Shown: in pieces, positions 1 to 10,619 of the stretch
Layout: every line of letters starts with the position of its first letter
Position numbering within the stretch: the first letter of the stretch is position 1
The notes under the pieces: model-generated
Databases searched by the model: none
What the model was told of the DNA's origin: nothing
What the model saw: the letters and a program-made list of their open reading frames with translations, nothing else
Translations under genes and position numbers: made by a program
DNA from: Apoderus coryli
Lineage: Eukaryota; Arthropoda; Insecta; Coleoptera; Attelabidae
NCBI GenBank assembly: GCA_911728435.2
Contig: OU452210.1
Span: 5,022,001-5,086,000, forward strand
Direction of reading: 5' to 3'
DNA length: 64,000 bases

Positions 1-253
1 AATTTTATTTTAAAAATAAAATATAGAGGGGCATAGAAGTTAGAAAAAAAAATACTGCATGTTACGTAGAATGTTAAATGTCAAATAATTATTTATGGTT
101 TTTTTTTTGAAAGAATAACTAATGCATATAAAATTAGAGGTACGTACACGTTTTATAATGGTACTTTAAAGAATACTTACAGAAGTTGTATTATAGCAAG
201 ACAGTCATCATAAATTCTACACTAAGCGACGCACGCTCTCTTGTATTCCCAAA

Positions 254-371
254 TCATTGGTATTGCCCTGATTATTAAAACTTCAAGAGAGCAATTTGTA
301 TTTTACATTGTCTTCAATGTAAAATACAAATTGCTCTCTTGAAGTTTTAATAATCAGGGCAATACCAATGA
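254..371. repeat. Perfect 57-bp inverted repeat with a 4-nt loop
   Basis: Bases 254-310 are the exact reverse complement of 315-371, and only TCTT (311-314) separates them. Base-by-base comparison shows no mismatch; pairing stops at 253/372. There is no coding content and no visible transposon tip. It lies inside cnc intronic sequence, so the RNA could fold into a long perfect stem. It may be a snap-back duplication, a hairpin RNA locus or an assembly or library artefact; the sequence alone cannot decide. Confidence 0.95.
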
Positions 372-689
372 AGTAGCTCAATTATTGTCCGGAAAATATT
401 ATTCAAAGAAAGGTTATTATTTATTTATTAAACACAGATTTGTTAAAAGCTAAATAAAGTTCGAGTTTTAATTTCCAAGAGTACTGTTTTTTAGCTCTCC
501 ATATCATATATATTTTTTTATTTGGTACAAAAATACTACATAATTCAATCATTCATAGTTCAAAAATTAAAAAATGTATAGTTCTTAAACTTATCTGAAA
601 TATTGAATAATTTTTCATTGATTTAAGGGAATATAACATAAAACATTTAACATAAAAAAATTAGTTCGAATATAGTTTACGTCAAACGC

Positions 690-1160
690 ACAGATTAGAA
701 GGGACCTCAACCTCACCGCCCTTAGAGACGTAATGAGGAACAGGACTCAGAAGGTCTTTGCGGTGGCTGAAGCCCACGAGACCCCACGCGTAAGACTAGC
801 ACTCGAATACGATGTAGTGGCAGATACCAGAAGACACAAGCGTCTAAAATGGCAATTATGACTTTGATGCAATCAGGAAGAAGACAGCACTCCAAAAGAA
901 ATAAAAACGGTAAGTTATATATCAAACTATAATTTAGAGTTTTGCAGACACAGACGACCACAACAAGGAGAAAGCACACGCAAAGGAAGTGGGCCATACA
1001 CCTCTAGAAGTCCACCAAGAGACGACATGGGAAAAGGGTTTAAAGCCGCACCTTACTACAAAGATAAGGAAGAGTTTTAGTTTGGGTTAGAGTCCCACAC
1101 TACCTAGGGAAGCGGTAAGCAACCCCCTAGGTGTCATGACGATTTCTCTGCCTTGGAAAA
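690..1160 (+). other. GC-richer segment, possibly a LINE 3' end
   Basis: This block is clearly richer in G+C than its surroundings. A short plus-strand frame runs from about 691 to a stop near 860, rich in Arg, Ala and Val. After it comes GGGTTAGAGTCCCACACTA (1084-1102), which resembles the 3' untranslated regions of R1-like insect LINEs. There is no reverse-transcriptase motif. The minus-strand open frame over 722-997 is Leu/Cys-rich and I do not regard it as a gene. Confidence 0.3.
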
Positions 1161-2805
1161 AAATGAGAAATTTGAAGCACATAAACTGTCGCTCACACAG
1201 GGCCGTTCTTAGGGGTGTGCAGGTCATTCTCCAAATAAAAAATAAAAAAAAGGCATACCATGTCACAGGAACGGTTCACGAATTTGGGTATAATAGCAAT
1301 TGAAAATGATATTTGTGAATATTTACATCACTCACAGCTTATTGACGAGTATGCAACAATAAAGACTGGAAAATATTTATGTAACCATTTTTAGACTTTT
1401 TTCATACTGGAACCTGCAACTTGGTTTATGCAAACGTTTTGTATAATGTGTTTTGTTTCTTGTTTTTCTGTTGTTTTAGTTGTATATTTTGATTATACGT
1501 AAGAATGTATTAAAGTTTATATTTTGTTCTAATGAGTCATATTATGGATATTTTTTAAAAATACAAACGATATTCCAGAATTAATTGTTATACTAAAAAA
1601 ATAGTTTAGAGAGTAGTGTTTGTACGTAGATAGATAGTGATAACGGTGAGGAGGTCGCTAGGAACCTAACCGAGAAACTCAGTCCCTCCCGATTCCCCGA
1701 ACAAATTCCAAGTTGTTATCCTCAAAAAAGTTTTAAAACGAAAACATATTTTAACTGCTATTCCAAGTGTATAGTTTGGGACTCATTGATGTGCGTACAA
1801 AAAACAGTAAAAGGCGATTTTTGATTGAATTAACATAATACTTTTTTCTAAAATATGTTTTATCGAAAAATCAGTGTTTAAAATGGATCTTTTACACCCT
1901 ATATATCAATATCATATCGCCTTGCAGTGCTCCAATTTACTTAAAGAAAAAGCAGATATTTTCATACAGTAACTTTTCAAATATAATTCAAATAGGACAC
2001 CAATAGTAGAACTTTAATAAAAATGAGCTAGTCCACTGATTTGATGAGCGTGTAAAATTATAGCATTTATGAAGTTCCCTTTTAGGAGTGTAATTTTCTT
2101 CGTTAAGACATAATATTTCACACTTACCTATATTATTTATTTAGTGTATGTTAAATGTTGAAACACTGATTATATTAGTTAATGTAGAAATTAAGATACA
2201 ATGTAATGATAAAAAAATTATATGTTTCAAAAAATAACCAAAAACGAAATACCTTGACAAAGAACCGTAACACCAAGGTTAATAATACTTAATAACACAC
2301 CAAGGGGTATAGGCAATGTTATTTATGAAAAATTCGAATGTCTATATTATAAGCTATTATTTTGTTTGTTAAAGAGGTCCTGTTTCAAATTGTATGAATA
2401 TTATTTGTTAAATTCGTATACCTACAAATTAAAAAAGTTGACATCCGGATTACCTATTTGTTAAATAATGTTTAATTACCATGAAATCAAAAATCAATGT
2501 AGTAATATAATTAATAATAATTAAATTTACCGTCTTTATTCAAGCTTACAACCCTGTGTCTGTATAGCTGATATAGCTCTAGTTTTTGTAAGTGAAATTG
2601 GAGTTTTTAAATTACTAGGTTGTTTTACTCGTCAAGCTCAGCTTCTTTTAAATATATTTATTTAAACAGATTGCTGGGACTTTTTTCTATCGAAAACTAA
2701 TCGTAACAATACATTAATTTCAAGTTTTGTACTCAGCTGGCGCTAATTTTAATACGCAAATTTCACTGCGTTGTCAGAGTAAGTAAAGAAGTTACATGAG
2801 TTATA

Positions 2806-3113
2806 CAGGGTGAGGTTTTTATAGAATATAATTTTTTAAGATGCAAATCTTATACAAACATAATATATCTTTGTTGATGTCAAAGTTTCAGGATTGATTT
2901 AAAGTGGTCGAAAAACATACAAAAGACCAACAACTTTCTAAATTAAACATAGATTCTAAATTATTATTTAATAGAAATCAGAGGCGGCCCACAAAAAAGG
3001 TCGAATAACACCTTGAGTTTTTGACGTGTAACAAGTGTACTAAATTATTCCTAAAACAGTTGTAGGAGAAAACCTACAAAATCCGAAAAAAATCATGAAA
3101 CTTTGACACCCTG
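2806..3113. mobile_element. Small non-autonomous element with CAGGGTG tips
   Basis: A 308-bp unit flanked by TA on both sides, starting CAGGGTGAGG and ending CACCCTG. TA target duplication plus these tips is the signature of Tc1/mariner-superfamily miniature elements. Beyond the tips the two ends are only weakly complementary, though a GTCAAAGTTTCA-like motif occurs near both. No coding capacity. Confidence 0.5.
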
Positions 3114-3779
3114 TACAGGTGCTAAATAGACACCCCTATTAGCTTTTTAATTTGATGTTTGGGGAAAAAATGTCCCAAATAACAGTTTAATGGTTCAAAA
3201 TAGATGTCGTAAAAACAATGTTTTCAAATATACAGGGTGTTTGAGAATGTTTGGGCTTGGTCCTTCGTTCAATTTAACCAATAACCTGATATTAGCGTTA
3301 GAAATTCGTCTATTTGTATTTGAACTATAATGATATTAACAGTTAATATGAAATTAAATAAATTATTATTATTATTTATCCTTTCTCGTATTCTTAAAGA
3401 TTTGTAAGTTCTACATAGGTCGTAAATACTTTTAAACGTATTTAAATCCCGCGTATTTGTTTTTATTATTCCTGATATCTAATGACAATATTTCAAATTT
3501 TTCCTCTTCGGAAATAACATGTTTGAATTTTTTTTTGACAAGTTGACATTTACTAACAATATCCTGTTTTCCTAGTTGTTCAAAGAATACCATATGCAAA
3601 GATTTATATCTTTGCCATATAGGTATTATTGAATTTAATTCCGTGTTGTGACGTTATAGCCTATTTCGGAAGTGTGTACAGTAATAAAACCTCATTAGGT
3701 ATACAAAAGGCCTACAGGGTGACCCACCAATAAATGACTGTTATAACAATATATTGTAAGGCGTGGTAATACTAAACAC

Positions 3780-4225
3780 ACGGCCCCGAAAAGGGTCTGT
3801 ACAAAATCATACCACATATTTGTGGGGTCAAAATGATCCGAATAACTTACCTTAGTCCAAAATTGCTGCGTTTCGGAAGTACAGGGTGATACAGTTAGAA
3901 AATAAAAACTGAAAATATTTAATATTATGGACATTTTTCAACGAATTATTTTAAAAATTGTCGCACTGGAATATTTTAATTATTTTGAACAATAATAATT
4001 TGTTTTTGCAAGGATTTAAATATGGACAGTTACTTCTTATTGTCAAATATTTTTATTGCCGTTAAGGTACGGTCTCCTTTGTGCGACTATAGTCGCTGGG
4101 CCTGTCAAGCACATTTTTTTCCGAAACGAGCAATTTTGGACTAAGGAAAGTTACATTTATTCGGCTTATTTTGACCCCACAAATCTGTGGTATGAATTTT
4201 GTACAGACCTTTTAGAGACACCCTG
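3780..4225. mobile_element. Degenerate inverted-repeat element
   Basis: The arm at about 3785-3880 is a diverged reverse complement of about 4110-4220. Shared blocks include GGTCTGTACAAAAT, TTTGTGGGGTCAAAAT and TTAGTCCAAAATTGCT. The right tip ends CACCCTG followed by TA. The left tip is disrupted, and another CAGGGTG tip (about 3880) lies at the inner edge of the left arm, suggesting a nested or rearranged insertion. The interior, including an open frame at 4056-4271, is non-coding TIR sequence. Confidence 0.55.
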
Positions 4226-4610
4226 TATAAGTATTGCATGTTGGTTTGATTGCAGCATTGCATTGCAGTAAAAATCCAGTTGACGACTGGTTTATTTTTT
4301 TATAGAGTTTTAGATTTTTATATTCGGTATGATTAATTCTAATTCACATTTAGTTGGTTTACCCTGAATTAATATCACGAGAACAAATTTTTGCTTGATT
4401 TGTATTTTTTTCTTTTTTTTTGGAAAAATTGACGGAAAAAAAATAATTAGTTTCATATAGACAAAAACTAATAATTAATACATGGTAATTGTATAAGTTA
4501 CACTCAATATCTCATTATGTATGTTGAACAGAGATATATTCTCTGCTTATATGATTTTTCAATTAAAATCTAACTACAACTAAATTATTTTATATGTATC
4601 AAATGTTTAC

Positions 4611-4817
4611 CTGAAAGGGAGTCCTGTGGTGTGGATGGTGAAATTGTGGTGTTTGAATCATATCGTCGAGAAAGTTAAGTTCTTCGTCTAATTCTTTAGT
4701 AACAACAGGTTCAACACCAGTAAGTTGATTTGTTGGTGCAGCTTCAGATTGTTGAACTGTGACTGATTCTTCTTCTACAGATGCGGCCTCAATATCCTTA
4801 GGATTAGCGGTTTGCTC
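4611..4817 (-). CDS. cnc: cap-n-collar isoform C, coding exon D
   Basis: A 207-nt exon of 69 codons, phase 0 at both ends. The acceptor is TTGCAG just before 4817 and the donor is GTAAAC after 4611 (minus strand). It encodes a Gln/Glu/Ser-rich acidic stretch, then LDEELNFLDDMIQTPQF and a His/Pro-rich end (HHPHHR). Insect CncC proteins have a comparable DD[MI]IQT-QFHHPHHR segment shortly before the conserved region leading to the CNC domain, from memory of the family. The reading frame continues exon C without shift. It probably belongs to the transactivation region shared by long and intermediate Cnc isoforms. The next exon lies outside the window. Confidence 0.85.
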
Positions 4818-5143
4818 CTGCAATAAAATTAAAAATACATTTTACAAAGTCAAGTTTGAAATTCAAAATATAACTTAAATGAGAAATAGTTAATAGTGGA
4901 AGATATTCCACGTATTTTAAGAACCACAAAATAAATACTTTTGTGTGAAACTAAATTTTACCTAATTTGAAACTAACATTCGCACGTTTTGCCTATATTT
5001 TAAGATTTCGTATTCAATAATTTCACAGAATGGTCTAATCAAAAATCAAATTTATAATTTGGGATTAAAATGTATTATGTGTAGTAGTAAACTTCAATTT
5101 GAAGAAAAGTTTTATTTATATTACAAAACTAAGATCACCTTAC
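4818..5143 (-). other. cnc: cnc intron between exons C and D
   Basis: A 326-bp AT-rich intron with donor GTAAGG after exon C and acceptor TTGCAG before exon D. It is phase 0 and has no recognisable insertion. Confidence 0.85.
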
Positions 5144-5295
5144 CTCTGCGGGTTCATCATCTAATCCAATAAGGTTTAGAGCTTCGTCGAGAAGAAATTC
5201 TGGTAAAGGAAGTGACAGATCATCTAAAGAATCACACGAAGTGCCAGATTCCGCCCCACAATCTTCGTTTGTTTCTTGCTTTATCACATACTCTC
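5144..5295 (-). CDS. cnc: cap-n-collar isoform C, coding exon C (completes ETGE)
   Basis: A 152-nt exon whose first two bases (GA) complete a Gly codon begun by the last base of exon B, 35.7 kb away. The first residues are then (G)EYVIKQE, so the joined product reads ETGEYV, the high-affinity Keap1-Kelch binding motif of Nrf2/CncC. The rest is acidic and Ser-rich with LDDLSLPLPEFLLDEALNL, a plausible activation segment. The acceptor is TATATAG and the donor GTAAGG; the exon ends in phase 0. Joining to exon D is stop-free. Because the motif straddles the junction, a transcript starting inside the preceding intron would keep Glu but lose Glu-Thr-Gly. Confidence 0.9.
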
Positions 5296-5460
5296 CTATA
5301 TACAACAAAAATAATATGAAAGAAATGTGATACAAATTCGTTAAATACTTATTAAAAAGCTTTATGTCTATTCTATCTATTCACTGATGATTTAGATGTG
5401 TTTGAAAGCGAACTTCCTGTGGAAGAATCTTGTTTTTACTAATCCTAAGTTAGAGGTGAT

Positions 5461-6390
5461 CAGACCTGGGCAGTACTTAAGTACATGTACTTAAAATTGT
5501 ACTTAAGTACAGCATTGTACTTTAGTACAGCATTGTACTTAAGTACATGTACTTACAAGTACATTTTGTTTTGTGTACTTAAGTACATGTACTTGTAATT
5601 ATTTTGATGTACTTGAAATGTACTTAAAATGTACTTGAAGAATATCCGTATACGCTATATTCTATTTCTGTTGTCGTTTTAAGAATACAACTATGATTGA
5701 TGTAAGTGCTTGTGCTAGTGAGGAACATGACCGTTTCTCCACTGCTGAGGATCCAGAATACGTTCCTCCTAAGAGGAAAAGACAGATAAAGGAATTTCGC
5801 ATAGATAACAATGTTGCTTCTACAAGTTCTACAGGCAGTGACACTGGAGAGCAATTTTCAAATATGCAAATAATTTTACATGGAAAGTTTTTTAAAATAA
5901 CTCAAATAGACGACAATTAAATGATCAGTTTCTATAAGAACAAATTTTCTAAAACATTTAAAATGGGGTCACACGAGTGCGTACAGTGACTATTTATTAT
6001 ATAACGAAAATAAAAAGCTAAAGAAAATGTAAAATATGAATATTCAACTGGAACAAGATGATAAAATAAAATGATCTCAAGTGAGCATAAGACAATTTCT
6101 CGTAGAAAAAAGTACTACCGGAGCAGGTGCAGTTTTACATAAAGACTTACTTGCAGTCTGCTGTCGACAATCACATATTTCAGTGCCCTAGAATATACAA
6201 TATTTTGTAGTAATGTACTTGAAATGTACTTGTGATGTACTTAAAATTTATCTTTCATAAGTACATATGTACTTAAAATAATAAGTACTTCTGAATCAAG
6301 TACTTAGATTTTCGGTACTTTAAGTACATTTAGAATGTACTTGTACTTGAATATTTTAAGTACAATTGTGCTGTACTTGGCCCAGGTCTG
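5461..6390. mobile_element. Non-autonomous hAT element, 930 bp, with 8-bp target duplication
   Basis: The left end begins CAGACCTGGGCAGTACTT and the right end is its near reverse complement (ending GGCCCAGGTCTG). The direct repeat GAGGTGAT flanks it at 5453-5460 and 6391-6398, and an 8-bp duplication is diagnostic of hAT insertion. Both ends carry many copies of a palindromic AAGTACATGTACTT-like motif, likely transposase-binding subterminal repeats. The interior keeps a piece of transposase reading frame. It sits only 158 bp upstream of exon C. Confidence 0.9.
5693..5920 (+). pseudogene. hAT transposase amino-terminal remnant
   Basis: A 75-codon open frame inside the 930-bp hAT element. It contains a basic nuclear-localisation-like run (PPKRKRQIKEF) and a Ser/Thr/Gly-rich linker (STSSTGSDTGEQ), as seen ahead of the BED zinc finger in many insect hAT transposases. 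No BED Cys/His pattern, DDE core or dimerisation domain follows, so this is what internal deletion left behind. Assignment rests mainly on its position between hAT termini. Confidence 0.5.
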
Positions 6391-6398
6391 GAGGTGAT

Positions 6399-7400
6399 AC
6401 ATTGACTCTTATAAAAGGGTTGGATTTGTTCAAGATATATGCACGGTGTTGTTAGCAATAAAACAAGAAATATTTCGAATATTCCGCGATATTTCCCAGC
6501 AATTAAGCAGAGTATTTTTGACGACACATACATAATCATGCATGAAACTCGAGTCCAGCAATTCACGCCTGAGAAGAAGGAACAGTTAAAAGACATGGAG
6601 ACAACTTTGATTCTCTTGAAACAGAAAAAAATATTCAAAGGCAAGTATGATACCAACATGAGCAGCCTTTGATTGTTGAGGTAAAAACTGCCCTATTGCT
6701 TCCACTTTTAACTCAAAAAATAGCCGCTTTTCCTAATATATCTTGAGGAGCACGATGGTTTTCACTCTATATAGGTTTGAAGAAGTTACTGAAAAGTGCT
6801 AGAAAAAGTGTATAAAGAACTAAAGAAGGTTAAGTTGGGAAATATAGATATATTTTAGGTTAGATAGAGTGTTTTTGATATTGTTTGGCGACAAAACTTA
6901 TATGACGGAGCTTAAAAATGCCCCAAATAAACCACAAACATAATCTCCATTATAAAAAGTAACAGACAATACTTGCATTGTATATCAAATAACAAAATGA
7001 TAAAACTAGATACGCTACAAATAATAGATGAAAATATAAAAACAATTCTTCTTGATTAGTTTAATCATTATAAAAAATAAGCCTAAACTGATCATTTCTT
7101 AAAACGGAGCGAATCTATGCATTATTCCAAACTTGTATAAGCATAATTTTATTGAATACAGTACTTAACGCCTCTATAACAAAATAATACATATACTTGA
7201 CAATATACATACTTTTTTGTTTAAGAAAAAACCATTGGTATGCCACTAGTAAGTGTATAGTATGTTCTTTTGCGTAATCCACAAAGTTGAAAAATGATTA
7301 CAAATTGATTATCCAATAGTTTCGTTTGTATTGTCGAAATTTGACCTTGAAGCGAAGTCATTTTGTTATGGGAAGAAGACGGGAGTACCGTGGAATCGGT
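6399..7400. other. Intron stretch, no assigned feature
   Basis: A plus-strand open frame at 6439-6672 (77 codons, Lys-rich, QQFTPEKKEQLKD) matches nothing I recognise. With the short frame at 5387-5446 (DDLDVFESELPVEES) it may be part of an older element that the hAT insertion split. The rest is AT-rich and featureless. Confidence 0.4.
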
Positions 7401-7417
7401 CGATTTTTAAATTAAAA

Positions 7418-7600
7418 TTACATTGGTATCTTGAGATGTCCAAAGTTCTTAAAATGTTCAATAATTCGTTTAACAGCATATTGTGATGGTTTCCGTTTCT
7501 GAGGAAAGCGATTGGTAAATGTGTCATATGTTCTTGATATTACTTTATCACATGGTCCATAAATAATAAAAATAAATAAATAAATCTTAATAATTTTCAT
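7418..7600 (-). pseudogene. Possible Tc1/mariner-like helix-turn-helix fragment
   Basis: A 60-codon frame whose second half (RTYDTFTNRFPQKRKPS then IIEHFKNFGHL) resembles the first helix-turn-helix of Tc1/mariner-superfamily transposases, where a segment of the type R-FxxxFP--xPS is followed by a V/I-x-R-I-x-x-F helix and a G-spacer. The first 20 residues are hydrophobic and intronic in look. No catalytic domain is nearby. Confidence 0.3.
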
Positions 7601-8159
7601 GTGAAAAATTTAAACGCCCCGGCATTGTTATTAATAATTTTAACCTGGTCATAGCTACCTAGATGTATTAAAACTTTAAACTTGTAATAAAATTCCGTAT
7701 GCAATTTACTCATTTGGCAATATTTGAAAAACTAAACATTTTACAGATATATACAACCTTATACAAATTTACCCTTATTTTTATTGCTTAATAAGAAGGG
7801 GGCGTTCTATTATAACTTATAACTATTTTACCTCATCTACCCCCGTCCACATAGTTAAACTGCGAAATTTTCAAAATTCTCCTATATATAATAGTTTTCT
7901 ATAAACAGAATCATAACCCTGTATATAGAAACATACAAAAGTTTGGTAAACTATTTGTTTTCCTAAATAAAATTTTGCCTGGCTCCACCCCTAAACTACA
8001 CTACGCTCATGGGCATGAGAAAAGTGAACACGAGTCATACAGTAATTAAGATTAGATTATTTGACAGCATTTTGGCATTTTTCTAATAGTAATGTTTAGT
8101 ACTATTGAATGTGTAATTATTTAGTATAATATACTAACATATATAGTAAAATTTATTTA

Positions 8160-8430
8160 TTACACGCTTAGGCTTAGGCGTAGCGAATTTTGTTAGCTAA
8201 AGTAAGTAAAGGGTATACGATTATACTTTCGTTTTTATTTAAATTTCTCAAGCTACATTACTATTGGATAATTATTGTACTTTAAGCATTATGATGTCTG
8301 TTGTTTTTGTTTGGTTAATTAAGTAGAGTAGCTTCATAGCTAGACTTCGCCTTTAAACATAATATGATACTGTATTATGTACGAGTATGTGTTTAATAAA
8401 GCCCTTATTATTATTATTATTATTAATCCA
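8160..8430 (+). repeat. Possible LINE 3' end with (TTA)n tail
   Basis: The block ends with AATAAAGCCC directly followed by repeated TTA units (about 8395-8430). That is the 3'-terminal architecture of several insect non-LTR retrotransposons, as also seen at 13.4, 13.6 and 35.9 kb here. No coding sequence is recognisable upstream. Confidence 0.35.
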
Positions 8431-8878
8431 AACTGATTATAGATGGAATGGAATAAATGTTATTAAGCGTATTTTAAAGGGCTGGATTTTTACGACAGAA
8501 TTTTTTGTTTTTGAGATCAACTGAACTCAATGATGGACATGATTTTGGTTATACCAGAAACATTATTACAACCCAAATATGTTCAGCCATACCCTAAATT
8601 ATGTGTGTTTGTTGAGCCGCGGTCAATTTCACTTACTGACTAAAAACTTTTAGCCAAATTTAGCACATTGACTGATGCTAAATCCAAGAGACAATGGGTA
8701 TATAGAGGACCAATTTATATTTATTGATTTTTTGCTTTAAAAACATGTTTTATTTAGCGTAGACCAGATAAGAGTTAAAAAAAATTAAAATCGACATTTT
8801 CGTTTGCATAAATTGGAAAATAGCAGATGTGTGGTCTGCTATGAAACTAGACCAGCCGAAATAGGAGTCAATGTGAAG

Positions 8879-8926
8879 TGAAGTCAATCCTCCACGAAAT
8901 AAATATTTCGTGCAGGATTGACTTCA
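8879..8926. repeat. Hairpin with 23-bp arms, one mismatch
   Basis: Bases 8879-8901 pair with 8904-8926, with a single mismatch (8892/8913). AATAGGA / TCCTATT flanks continue the symmetry at a short offset (about 8860-8866 and 8928-8934). No transposon tips or coding content. Confidence 0.85.
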
Positions 8927-8959
8927 TTCCTATTGAATAGAATTTACTCCACTCCAGAA

Positions 8960-10370
8960 TGGACTACTTCTTTAAGATCAATAATTTTCTTTTGCCGCGG
9001 AAATGCTGTTTCCAATAAATCAAATTTTTGATAATTTAAAATTTAACTAAAGCTTCACTTTACTGCGCTTGTCTCAAAGTCAATTTAATGCGATCTTATT
9101 CATCTATGAATGCATGTTTCAGAACACAACTGCTTCCATCATCAATGCTTTTTCTTTCCTTTTTTTTTTCGAATAACATAAGTTAACAGCCTTAACGAAT
9201 AATTAAAGAAATGTCTCAACAAATTATTTATAAACATTAATAAAATAAATAATAAATATAAATAAATTATTCTTTGGTGCTCAATTTCAGACTCTAAATC
9301 TCTAATTTGGCTGTATGATAATTAAAAGTATTTCAGCCTTGTCAAAAAATTATATTAGTATTTAAATACTCATTTATGTTATTTAACATTTACAAAAACT
9401 TAAAACATCCTGGAGTTTTGTAATTAAGTACATATTAATTATTGGGCAAATTTCCAAATTAAATGCTACTCTACGAACTTTAATTGGTTGTTAATGTTGA
9501 AACTCGCAAAACAATATAAATTTATAAAACTCGAAATACCTGTTATAAATTAAAATCATTCTTAAAAAAACGAAACTCAACTACACTGATTTCACCACAA
9601 CAAAAATTAATAAAACTAAAAACACAAATCACTAAAAAGGTCGGTATATTAATGAAAGAACTACACATATATTATGTACTTTTTTTAACTCAATCTCGCA
9701 CTACAATGGAACCAAAATAATAGCTTGTCGAACCATAATGACAGCCTTACAGTGTATATGGGAACCCGCTGCGTATATTATATCGAAATGCAAGAAAAAA
9801 AAATGAGGCTTATACCTGCGTCTCAAAAATGTATTTTCTGCCCCACTACTCTGTCGCATTAAAATTAACCGAGATATTTCATTGGCGAAGACCCCTAAAT
9901 ATGTAACAGACCGATTTTATGACTGTTTTTATCTATCTCTCCACCCTATTTGTTACAGTTTTATGAGCACTCTACATCAATAAACTTCAAAATGGCGATA
10001 TTTAAATTCATGAATTTATCTGGTAAGCTGTCTTTCTAATGAAATATTTGCGAACGTTATTAATACGAACATAAATTTTAAAATGTGAATCAATTTTTGC
10101 AAATTCATCATAATGTAAGTGTAATCAATAACTAAATTTCCGAAGTGTGAGTTTATATAAAGTATAAATAAAGAGTCATCGAAATCAGCAAGAGAAAAAA
10201 ACTTATTTTTAGTATATATTTTTTTTTGGCTTATGCTCTATATTAGAATCAAGCACTTGATTTTTATTATACAAGTACCTAATGCCGACATTATTAGGAT
10301 AAAAATCTTAGATTATATTTATATACCTAGTACTACTACCATAATATACCTAATCCATCGAATATTAACT
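8960..10370. other. AT-rich intron, nothing recognised
   Basis: Very AT-rich sequence on both strands with no open frame of interest, no inverted-repeat tips and no repeat matching elsewhere in the window. Confidence 0.5.
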
Positions 10371-10374
10371 TAAC

Positions 10375-10615
10375 GATAAGAAGGTTCAGTAGACGCTGAA
10401 AACGGCATCGACTCGTCGCATTTCCAGCCACATTTCTGGCCCGCTACTATATATACTATAAGATACTATACTATAACCATCGAATATTAACTAAATTATT
10501 TTAACTGTGCTATAACTATAAGCTCCGGCGAATTGCTTTGTAGACATGAGCATCAAACGTGCCGACACGAAGTGAAGTATCTATAGGTATATTATTTTAA
10601 ACTGTGTCTAATCTA
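10375..10615 (+). repeat. Dispersed repeat, copy 1 (inverted partner at 46.55-46.77 kb)
   Basis: The segment from CAGTAGACGCTGAAAACGGC through CCAGCCACATT, CTGGCCCGCTACTATA, CGGCGAATTG and GCCGACACGA matches the reverse complement of about 46550-46755 with scattered differences. Both copies share a variable (ACTATA)n-like stretch. Neither shows protein-coding or known transposon signatures, so the family is unidentified. Confidence 0.75.
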
Positions 10616-10619
10616 AGGA

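Larger units (their letters stand above)
1..4610 (-). other. cnc: cnc intron downstream of exon D (runs off the left edge)
   Basis: This is intronic sequence 3' of the last exon visible in the window. The exon D donor (GTAAAC on the minus strand) opens it, and no acceptor with a CNC or bZIP reading frame is visible before base 1. It contains a perfect hairpin, a GC-richer LINE-like segment and two small CAGGGTG-ended elements, listed separately. Remaining stretches (372-690, 1210-2800, 3240-3700, 4230-4610) are AT-rich and show nothing I can name. Confidence 0.7.

Noticed and set aside
722..997. Minus-strand 91-codon open frame
   Set aside because: Leu/Cys/Val-rich translation with no domain; it lies antisense over a GC-richer, LINE-like block and is best explained as composition.
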